From Pseudomonas sp. LD120 (lineage in GTDB: Bacteria; Pseudomonadota; Gammaproteobacteria; Pseudomonadales; Pseudomonadaceae): a stretch of DNA of 64,000 nucleotides. The stretch is taken from assembly GCF_009861525.1 (NCBI RefSeq), contig NZ_WVHL01000001.1:186001-250000 (forward strand), given 5' to 3'. The notes beneath the pieces are model-generated. The model searched no databases. It had not been told where the DNA came from and saw only the letters and a program-made list of their open reading frames with translations. Of this stretch, positions 57,463-64,000 are shown one piece after another. Each line of letters opens with the position of its first letter. Positions within the stretch are counted from its first letter, which is position 1. Made by a program: the position numbers and the translations under genes.

Positions 57463-58343
57463 GCCAGGCCTCGCTGACCACCTGGCTGACCCTGGGGCGG
57501 GTGTCCAACCTGCCAACGGTGTGGACCAACGCCCTGGCCGCCGCGCTGCTGGCCAGCAGTGCCACCACTCTTGCTCCGCCTTCGCCGCTGGTCTGGACCC
57601 TGCTGCTGGTGGCGCTCTCGGCGCTGTACCTGGCGGGCATGCTGCTCAACGATTGGGTGGACGCTCACTGGGACCTGGAGCACCACAATCCACGACCGAT
57701 TGTCCTCGGGCTGGTCAGCCGTACCCAGGTCGGCCTGGCCACGGCAGCGCTGTTACTGCTGGCGGCGTTGGCGGTTCTGGGCCTGAGTCGATTGATCGCC
57801 CAGCCTCATTGGCTGCTGGCCAGTGCCGGCTTACTGCTGCTGTTTATCCTGGCCTACAACCTGCTGCACAAACGGTATCCCCACAGCGTCTGGCTGATGG
57901 GCGGTTGCCGCTCGGCGCTGTACCTGACCGCCGCCGCCAGCCTGGCCATGCCGCCGCAACCGCTGTGGCTGTGCGCCGCGCTGTTGGGCACCTACATCGC
58001 CGGCCTGACCTACCTGGCCCGACTGGAACATCGCAACCAACTGCTCAGTCGCTTGCCGCTGTTGCTGATGCTCAGCCCCCTGGCCCTGGCCTTCTACGCC
58101 GACAACGGCGTGTTCTGGCTGGTCCTGCTGCTGTGGCTGGGCTGGCTGGGCTGGCACTACCAGCGCCACTTGGCCAACCCACAGCAGCGGCAGGTCCGCG
58201 CCTTTATCGGCGCGGGACTGGCGGCGCTGCCGTTGTTCGATGCCCTGGTCCTGGCCGTGGCCAATCAGCCCTTGGGCAGCCTGTTGTGCGTACTGGTGTT
58301 CTTCCTGCTTCCCCACCTTCAACGCTGGATCAAGCCGACATGA
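57459..58343 (+). CDS. eboC: EboC: UbiA-like prenyltransferase-fold membrane protein
   Basis: 294 aa, about eight to nine membrane helices. The first aspartate motif NDWVDAHWD (64-72) is intact, matching NDxxDxxxD of UbiA-family prenyltransferases. The second aspartate motif is not evident; the corresponding region reads TYLARLEHRN. It may attach a prenyl chain, or the fold may have another use such as transport. Overlaps eboD and eboA by four bases each. Confidence 0.88.
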   Translation: MSQASLTTWLTLGRVSNLPTVWTNALAAALLASSATTLAPPSPLVWTLLLVALSALYLAGMLLNDWVDAHWDLEHHNPRPIVLGLVSRTQVGLATAALLLLAALAVLGLSRLIAQPHWLLASAGLLLLFILAYNLLHKRYPHSVWLMGGCRSALYLTAAASLAMPPQPLWLCAALLGTYIAGLTYLARLEHRNQLLSRLPLLLMLSPLALAFYADNGVFWLVLLLWLGWLGWHYQRHLANPQQRQVRAFIGAGLAALPLFDALVLAVANQPLGSLLCVLVFFLLPHLQRWIKPT

Positions 58344-59107
58344 CCATGGACGCCATTTCCCCCGCCCCGGCGCCACTCGCGATGCGCCATGCCGCCTTTG
58401 CTGAAAGGCGCAGGCTGCTCGATGCGCAGTTGGACGACGCAACCCATGACTGGTGGCAGCAGGCCCTTGCACAACTGGCCCGCCAGCCGTCGGCCAACAC
58501 CCTGATGCTGCTCAGCAGTCAGTGCAAGCGCCGCCTCGGCGACGCGCCGCTGGCCGTGGCTCGGGGCTGGAACCGCACGCAACTGGCGCGGGCCTTGCTG
58601 ATGGCGCAGTTGCTCGAACAACACACCGGTAGCGACCCGTTACTGCTACTGCGCCAGCTGTTTCTGTGGGGCGACGACCAGGAAAAAATCGTGCTGCTCA
58701 AAGCCTTGGACGACCTGGACAGCGAAGGCCGCAGCCTCGAACTGGCGCTCCAGGCTGGGCGCACCAACAACCGCGAAGTCTTCGCCGCGCTCGCCCTGGA
58801 CAACCCCTTCCCCGCTCGTCACTACAACGAGCGGGCCTTCCACCAGTTGCTGCTCAAAACCCTGGGCATGGGTCTGGACAGCCGGGGAATCAACGGCCTG
58901 CACCAGCGCCATAGCCTGCCCCTCAACCAACTGGCTCTGGAGCACATGGAGGAGCAACTGGCGGCGCAACGCAGCGTATCTGACGGTCTGCCCCAGGCCA
59001 TTGCTTTCGACCTGCTAAGCACCGCACAACGCCAGCGCCTGCGGCACTTGTGCCAGCAACAGCGCTTGCCGCCGCACTGGCTCGAACATTTGCCGGGCGA
59101 CGCCTGA
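58340..59107 (+). CDS. eboA: EboA-domain protein
   Basis: 255 aa; soluble, largely helical, no signal peptide. EboA proteins occur only in ebo clusters and have no known activity. Recognised by position and by its helical repeats rich in leucine and glutamine (DPLLLLRQLFLWGDDQEKIVLLKAL split near GDD). Possible starts at 58340 (overlapping the eboC stop) or 58346. A 52-base gap separates it from eboB. Confidence 0.82.
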   Translation: MTMDAISPAPAPLAMRHAAFAERRRLLDAQLDDATHDWWQQALAQLARQPSANTLMLLSSQCKRRLGDAPLAVARGWNRTQLARALLMAQLLEQHTGSDPLLLLRQLFLWGDDQEKIVLLKALDDLDSEGRSLELALQAGRTNNREVFAALALDNPFPARHYNERAFHQLLLKTLGMGLDSRGINGLHQRHSLPLNQLALEHMEEQLAAQRSVSDGLPQAIAFDLLSTAQRQRLRHLCQQQRLPPHWLEHLPGDA

Positions 59108-59159
59108 ACGGCGTCAGGCCGCCCCTATCCGATTTTCTTCACCACATCAGGGACTCACC

Positions 59160-60044
59160 ATGCTGAAGTATTTCGACCCGCATATTCATATGGTCAGCCG
59201 CACCACGGACGACTACCAGAACATGGCCGCCGCCGGCATCACCGGGGTCATCGAGCCTGCGTTCTGGCAGGGCCAGGCGCGCACCAGCGTTGGCAGTTTC
59301 ATTGATTACTTCGACACCCTGTTGGGCTGGGAACGCTTTCGCGCCAGCATGTTCGGCATTCACCATTTCTGTACCATCGGCCTCAATCCCAAGGAAGCCA
59401 ATGATCTGTCGGTGGCCAACGAAGTGCTGGAGATCCTCCCGCGCTACCTGGTCAAGGAGGGCGTGGTGGCGGTCGGCGAGATCGGCTATGACGACATCAC
59501 TCCCGAGGAAGACCGCTTTCTCGCCGCGCAACTGGAGCTGGCCAAGCAGTTCAACCTGCCGGTGCTGGTACACACCCCGCACCGCGACAAGATCGGCGGC
59601 ACCCAACGCACCCTGGCGGTGATCCGTGAAGTAGGCATCGCCGAACACCTAGTGATCATCGATCACCTCAACGAGCTGACCCTGCCCCTGGTGCTCGACA
59701 GCGAGTGCTGGCGCGGACACTCCATCTACCCCAACACCAAGATGTCGGAGCAGCGCATGGTGGCGCTGCTCAAGGAATACGGCACTGAAAAAATGGTGGT
59801 CAACAGCGCTGCCGACTGGGGCATCAGTGATCCGTTGAAGGTGCCCAAGACTGGACAGGCGATGCTCGCCGCCGGCTTCAGCGAAGCCCAGGTGGAACAG
59901 GTGTTGTTCCACAACCCGGTGGATTTTTTCGCCCAGAGTGGGCAGTTGGACACGTCAACGGTGAGCACCCCGCTGCCTATCGACCAGCGCCGTCAGTGGC
60001 AGGAAAACTCCGCCCTGCGAGGCCAGGAACCGGTGGTTAAATGA
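59160..60044 (+). CDS. eboB: EboB: TatD-like metal-dependent hydrolase
   Basis: 294 aa. TIM-barrel hydrolase with the TatD metal ligands in order: His8 and His10 (FDPHIHM), glutamate in GEIGYDD, histidine in VHTPHRD, histidine in IIDHLNE, aspartate in SAADWG. The active site therefore appears intact. Cytosolic. Overlaps eboE (ATGA). Substrate in ebo systems unknown. Confidence 0.9.
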   Translation: MLKYFDPHIHMVSRTTDDYQNMAAAGITGVIEPAFWQGQARTSVGSFIDYFDTLLGWERFRASMFGIHHFCTIGLNPKEANDLSVANEVLEILPRYLVKEGVVAVGEIGYDDITPEEDRFLAAQLELAKQFNLPVLVHTPHRDKIGGTQRTLAVIREVGIAEHLVIIDHLNELTLPLVLDSECWRGHSIYPNTKMSEQRMVALLKEYGTEKMVVNSAADWGISDPLKVPKTGQAMLAAGFSEAQVEQVLFHNPVDFFAQSGQLDTSTVSTPLPIDQRRQWQENSALRGQEPVVK

Positions 60045-61279
60045 GTGCTCGGGCCGGTTGGAGCGCCACGCAGATTGGTTACTGCAGCAACGTGCACCCG
60101 GCCCGGGATGTGGCCGGCCTGCGGGCGTCGATCGTGGAACACTTCCAGGGCGTGCGCCGCCAGCGTGGGCTGGCGCTGCAAGACAGCGGCTTATGGATCA
60201 GCGCCCAGGCCGCCGCTGAGTTGCAAACGCCGACAGTGCGTGAGGCTTTTTTCGAATTGCTGCGTGATTGTGGGCTACGCCTGACGTCCCTCAATGGCTT
60301 TCCCTATGGTCAGTTTCATCAAGGCGCGGTGAAGGCCGAAGTCTACCGGCCGACCTGGGCCGAGCCACAACGCCTGGAATACAGCCTGCAACTGGCCCAC
60401 CTGCTTGCCGCCGCGTTGCCTGTGGACTGCACACAGGGCGTGATTTCCAGCGTGCCCCTCGGTTACGCCGCCACCTGGAACCAGGCCCAGCAACAAAAGG
60501 CCGAGGCGCAGTTGCGGCAACTGACCGCCGAGCTGGCCAGCCTGCATCGGCACAGCGGCAAGAAAATCATCCTGTGCCTGGAGATGGAGCCCGACTGCGT
60601 CCTGGAGAACACCGATCAGGCGATTGCCTTTTTCCAACACTGGCACGCCACCGATCCCCATCACAGCTACCTGGCGCTGTGTTTCGATGTCTGCCACCAG
60701 GCCGTGGTGTTCGAGGACTGCTACCAGTCCCTGCAACGGCTGCTGCAGGCGCACATCCCCGTGGGCAAGATCCAGTTGTCCAACGCGCTGATCTGCCACT
60801 TGCCATTCAGCGACCGGCAACGCCGCGAGCAGGTATTGCAGGCCCTGGGCAACTTTGCCGAAGCCACTTATCTGCATCAGGTCAAAGCTCGGAATATCGA
60901 CGGACAACTGCTGGCCTGGGCCGACCTGCCCGCGGCGCTGCAAGCGCTGGAGCCGACACAGGAGCAGTGCGCTGAGCTGCGAGTTCACTTCCATGTGCCG
61001 CTGTTCAGTGAGCAGTTGCTGTTGGCGGAGCTGTGCGGCAGTCAGCAGGCCCTGCAGCAGACCTTCGACTTTCTTGCCCAGCACCCGCACTTCCAGCCCG
61101 TGCTGGAAGTGGAAACCTACAGCTGGAACGTATTGCCCGAGGTCCTGCGCCCGGACAGCCAACAAGGCCTGCTGCAAGGCATCGCCGCCGAACTGCACTG
61201 GGTCGAAAAACAGTTGCGCCAGCGGCACTTGCTACGCCTGCAAGCCACGTCTTTGGAGAGCCCTGCCCATGTCCTCTGA
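60041..61279 (+). CDS. eboE: EboE: xylose-isomerase-like TIM-barrel protein
   Basis: 412 aa. Sugar-phosphate-isomerase/AP-endonuclease-2 fold. Conserved metal-site residues are visible: glutamate in LCLEMEPD, aspartate and histidine in CFDVCHQAV, histidine in VHFHVPLF, and glutamate in LEVETYSW. The protein is linked by name to metabolite traffic in ebo clusters. Overlaps eboF by 11 bases. Confidence 0.9.
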   Translation: MSARAGWSATQIGYCSNVHPARDVAGLRASIVEHFQGVRRQRGLALQDSGLWISAQAAAELQTPTVREAFFELLRDCGLRLTSLNGFPYGQFHQGAVKAEVYRPTWAEPQRLEYSLQLAHLLAAALPVDCTQGVISSVPLGYAATWNQAQQQKAEAQLRQLTAELASLHRHSGKKIILCLEMEPDCVLENTDQAIAFFQHWHATDPHHSYLALCFDVCHQAVVFEDCYQSLQRLLQAHIPVGKIQLSNALICHLPFSDRQRREQVLQALGNFAEATYLHQVKARNIDGQLLAWADLPAALQALEPTQEQCAELRVHFHVPLFSEQLLLAELCGSQQALQQTFDFLAQHPHFQPVLEVETYSWNVLPEVLRPDSQQGLLQGIAAELHWVEKQLRQRHLLRLQATSLESPAHVL

Positions 61280-62714
61280 GCCGCTGCGCCCACCCTTGTT
61301 GCTGATCAATGTGGTCGGCCTGACGCCCAGTCTGCTGGGCCCGGCCACACCGCGGATCAACAGCCTGCTGCAGCGGGCGCAAATGGCCAAGCTGCGGCCC
61401 GTGTTTCCAGCGGTGACCTCGACCGTACAAGCCTCGATCCTCACTGGGTTGCCGCCATCGCAGCACGGCATCGTCGGCAACGGCTGGTATTTCCGCGATC
61501 AGGCCGAGGTGCGCTTCTGGCTGCAGCCCAATGGCCTGATCCAGGGGGAAAAAGTCTGGCAGACCCTGCAACGGGAAATTCCCGGTCTGCGCTGCAGCCA
61601 GTTGTTCTGGTGGTTCAACATGTACGCCGAGATCAACGCCGCCATCACCCCGCGACCGCATTACCCGGCCGACGGACGCAAGATGTTCGGCCTGTACTCA
61701 TCACCGGCCGACCTGCACCAACGCATCGAACAGCAGATCGGCGAGTTCCCCTTTCCCGGCTTCTGGGGCCCGGCAGCGGGAATTGCCTCCAGCCGCTGGA
61801 TCGTCGATTGCGCCATCGCCGAGTTCCAGATCACCCGCCCCCACCTGCAACTGGTCTACCTGCCGCACCTGGATTACTGCCTGCAACGCCTGGGCCCCGA
61901 AGATCCGGCCATCCGTGACGAAGTACGGGCCATCGACCACGAAGTGGGACGGCTGCTGGACTTCGCCCAGCAACAAGGCGCGGCGGTGATGCTGGTCTCC
62001 GAGTACGGCATCGAAGCGGTGCAGCAATCGATCTCGATCAACCGCGTCCTGCGCGAGCAAGGCCTGCTGCAGGTGCGCCGGTCCCTGAGCTGGGAGTTGC
62101 TCGACCCCGGCGCCAGCGCCGCCTTTGCCGTGGCAGACCATCAGATCGCCCACGTTTATGTGCGCCAACCGGCAGACATCGCCCGGGTCAAGGCGCTGTT
62201 ACGGCGCCAGCCCGGTATCGAGCAGGTACTGGATAAAGCCGAACAACGGGCCTGGCAACTCGACCACCCACGCAGCGGTGAGTTGGTGGCGGTGGCCGCG
62301 CCGGGCTTCTGGTTCGATTACTACTACTGGTTCGATGACCGCCTGGCCCCGGATTTCGCCCGCACCGTGGATATCCACCGCAAGCCGGGCTACGACCCGC
62401 TGGAGCTGTTCATCGACCCGGCGATCCGCTTTCCCAAGCTGCGCGTGGCGCGGCGCCTGCTACAGAAGAAGCTCGGCTTTCGCTACTACATGGACCTGAT
62501 TCCCCTGGACACCTCACTGATCCGCGGCAGCCACGGACGCTTGCCGAGCAACGATGAGGTCGGCCCCCTGCTGATCACCGATTGCGATTTACCACTGCCG
62601 GAGCACCTGCCGGCCACCGCGGTAAAGCACCTGCTCCTAGAGCATTTCCTAGGGCGCCCCTATGACGATACGGCTCCGGCCAAGGAGATTCCATGCGGCG
62701 AACCATCCCTATAG
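61269..62714 (+). CDS. eboF: EboF: alkaline-phosphatase-superfamily (NPP-like) protein
   Basis: 481 aa from the ATG at 61269. The nucleotide-pyrophosphatase/phosphodiesterase fold is indicated by TGLPPSQHGIVGN, with nucleophile Thr50 and GSHGRLP (His422). Several expected metal ligands are changed: the N-terminal Asp of the DG motif is Val16, the SDHG motif is SEYG (Glu245, Tyr246), and the His of the D..GH motif is Gln206 after Asp202. Activity may be altered or lost. Overlaps eboE by 11 and the next gene by 22 bases. Confidence 0.87.
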   Translation: MSSEPLRPPLLLINVVGLTPSLLGPATPRINSLLQRAQMAKLRPVFPAVTSTVQASILTGLPPSQHGIVGNGWYFRDQAEVRFWLQPNGLIQGEKVWQTLQREIPGLRCSQLFWWFNMYAEINAAITPRPHYPADGRKMFGLYSSPADLHQRIEQQIGEFPFPGFWGPAAGIASSRWIVDCAIAEFQITRPHLQLVYLPHLDYCLQRLGPEDPAIRDEVRAIDHEVGRLLDFAQQQGAAVMLVSEYGIEAVQQSISINRVLREQGLLQVRRSLSWELLDPGASAAFAVADHQIAHVYVRQPADIARVKALLRRQPGIEQVLDKAEQRAWQLDHPRSGELVAVAAPGFWFDYYYWFDDRLAPDFARTVDIHRKPGYDPLELFIDPAIRFPKLRVARRLLQKKLGFRYYMDLIPLDTSLIRGSHGRLPSNDEVGPLLITDCDLPLPEHLPATAVKHLLLEHFLGRPYDDTAPAKEIPCGEPSL

Positions 62715-63871
62715 TCGTGCTGAGCACGTTGAGCAGTCTTGCTCAGGCACAGACCACGAACACCTTTGATTGCAGCAACTTCCAACGTTTTGGCAACGAT
62801 CAGGCCGGCACCCTGAGCACCTTCAAGCAAAGCCCGGAAACCATGGCCTGGAACTGGTTTGTGTGCCTCAACCAACCCGTCAGCGCCAGCAACCTCCAGC
62901 GGGTCTGGGAAGCGTTCAAGCCCTCCGAGCAGGTCTACCAGAGCCAGGGCCAGGCGCCCTTGCCCTACGCTCAGCGTGAACCGGTGCCCGAAGCGGTGCT
63001 GCAACAGGCCGCCAGCCTGGGCATGGACGCCGCAGGCCCGTTCCAGAACCTGGGCAACGACACCGACGGCAGCACCGACAACGGCACCCAGCAGGTGGAT
63101 GGACTGGCCTTGCAAATGGGTAACCAGGTGCCCGAGGCGCAACGCGGGCAATCGGTGCGCTTCCACCTGATGATGGGCCTGGACACCTTCGACTACATCG
63201 TCGGCAAGGAGCTGTACAACCGTAACGGCATCGACGCGCTGACCAGCGACCTGAACTTCCCCGCCAGCGCCTGGGAGTTGAAGACCGCCTGGCTGTGGAT
63301 TGGCACCAACCAGTCGTTCAAGGCCACGCTGAGCACGGACGGCTACTACATCACCCAGGCCTACTACGTCGACAAGAGCGGCCAGTATCAGGTCGGCTAT
63401 GCGGCCCTGAGCGGCATGCACGTGATCAACAAACTGACCCCGGACTGGGTCTGGACCACTTTCGAGAACCACAACAACCCCAAATACACCGTCACCAACG
63501 ACATGCCCGCGCAGCCGATGACCAACATCACCGGGCCTACCGCGCCGGCGCAACCGGTCAATGCCAGCTTTCAGAAGCAGTACCCGGCCTTGGGGCAGTA
63601 CGAGCTGATCGGCGTGCAGTTCGACCGCCATGAGCCCCAGCCCAAACTGCTGGCCAACTCGCAGATGGAGTCGGCATTCCAGAGTCATTCATCGTGCCTG
63701 GCCTGCCACAACACCGCCGCCTACTCGAAGAAAAAGGGCTTCTTCAACTTCGCGTTGCCTGAAGGCGGTGGCATCGCCTACCCCACTAGCGTGCTGCCGG
63801 ACGCCGACTTTGTCGGTTATCAGAAACTGGACTACGTCTGGTCGCTCAAACGCGCCCAGTGGAAACGCTAA
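62693..63871 (+). CDS. Secreted protein with a single CxxCH heme-binding motif
   Basis: 392 aa. Signal peptide MRRTIPIVVLSTLSSLAQA; AAGGAG lies five bases before the ATG, which sits inside the end of eboF. The protein has one CLACH motif (Cys335-His339) in SSCLACHNTAAYSKKKG, enough for one covalently bound heme c, with no other recognisable domain. It is tied to the ebo operon by overlap. It may be a periplasmic electron-transfer partner or an oxidative enzyme. I do not know a characterised homologue. Confidence 0.8.
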   Translation: MRRTIPIVVLSTLSSLAQAQTTNTFDCSNFQRFGNDQAGTLSTFKQSPETMAWNWFVCLNQPVSASNLQRVWEAFKPSEQVYQSQGQAPLPYAQREPVPEAVLQQAASLGMDAAGPFQNLGNDTDGSTDNGTQQVDGLALQMGNQVPEAQRGQSVRFHLMMGLDTFDYIVGKELYNRNGIDALTSDLNFPASAWELKTAWLWIGTNQSFKATLSTDGYYITQAYYVDKSGQYQVGYAALSGMHVINKLTPDWVWTTFENHNNPKYTVTNDMPAQPMTNITGPTAPAQPVNASFQKQYPALGQYELIGVQFDRHEPQPKLLANSQMESAFQSHSSCLACHNTAAYSKKKGFFNFALPEGGGIAYPTSVLPDADFVGYQKLDYVWSLKRAQWKR

Positions 63872-63883
63872 GGAGAGCAGCCC

Positions 63884-64000
63884 ATGAGCGTCTTGAACTT
63901 TCCCCGGATCTACCTCAACGGCCATATGTTCTGGAACCCGCCGACGGCCAACAACAACGACGTGTTTCCCCTCTACGACGCGGTAAAAACGCAGATGAAC
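63884..64000 (+). CDS. VioB-like protein, 5' end only
   Basis: Only 39 codons are in the window. AGGAG lies just before the ATG. The start, FPRIYLNGHMFWNPPTANN, follows the pattern of VioB of violacein synthesis (FPRIHF.G....N.PTAN, from memory), which makes an iminophenyl-type dimer from an indole imine. The rest of the gene is needed to decide. It starts 12 bases after the heme-motif gene, so it is in the same operon. Confidence 0.6.
   Translation, partial: MSVLNFPRIYLNGHMFWNPPTANNNDVFPLYDAVKTQMN

Noticed and set aside
1..64000. CRISPR arrays, tRNA or rRNA genes, insertion sequences, prophage
   Set aside because: No regularly spaced repeats, cloverleaf sequences, transposase or phage genes were found on either strand.

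Overview
The window is a Pseudomonas chromosome segment, most likely from the P. fluorescens/protegens group. Coding regions are GC-rich with strong G/C at third positions. The core gene order (eutBC, ppa, xseB-ispA-dxs, ribA, pgpA-thiL-nusB-ribH-ribBA-ribC-ribD-nrdR, a zinc-uptake operon, oprG) is, from memory, that of the P. aeruginosa PA4024-PA4069 region. Accessory blocks interrupt this backbone.

Layout. 1-7.1 kb: ethanolamine catabolism on the plus strand. It holds eutH (cut by the window start and carrying a one-base frameshift), eutA, an unusual fused EutB-EutC protein, then ordinary separate eutB and eutC. 7.2-12.3 kb: a GNAT acetyltransferase, a DedA membrane protein, an MtfA-type peptidase, inorganic pyrophosphatase, a small probable lipoprotein and a secreted alpha/beta hydrolase. 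12.4-22.6 kb, minus strand: a six-gene envelope operon of the yfa type. It encodes a bacterial alpha-2-macroglobulin without its thioester cysteine, together with DUF2135, DUF2138, DUF1175 and DUF2300 proteins. 23.2-28.0 kb: a BCCT transporter, a CocE/NonD hydrolase and a LysR regulator. 28.2-34.6 kb: isoprenoid precursor genes (ispA, dxs) and vitamin B12 uptake (btuB, btuF). 34.2-42.1 kb, minus strand: riboflavin and thiamine-phosphate genes with nusB, pgpA and nrdR. 42.2-48.9 kb, mostly plus: a YbaY lipoprotein, a methyltransferase, a YbbN/CnoX thioredoxin, a probably Zur-controlled zinc-uptake operon and oprG with a likely Anr site. 49-54.9 kb: two sugar-nucleotide enzymes, an MscS-type channel, and a divergent regulator/isochorismatase pair.

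55.0-64.0 kb: after an AT-rich leader comes a complete ebo (EDB-type) gene cluster, eboD-C-A-B-E-F, with mostly overlapping genes. It continues without a break into a secreted protein with one CxxCH motif and the start of a gene resembling the N terminus of the violacein enzyme VioB. This is the best candidate for an undescribed system. EboD carries a DedA-like membrane domain fused to a dehydroquinate-synthase domain, EboC has lost the second prenyltransferase aspartate motif, and EboF has lost several residues expected for a phosphodiesterase metal centre.

The parts partly connect. Ethanolamine ammonia-lyase needs adenosylcobalamin, and B12 uptake genes lie 25 kb away, although no cobalamin riboswitch is visible. 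The second notable oddity is the fused EutBC paralogue, which keeps the hydroxyl-side active-site residues but has alanine in place of the aspartate that binds the substrate amino group.
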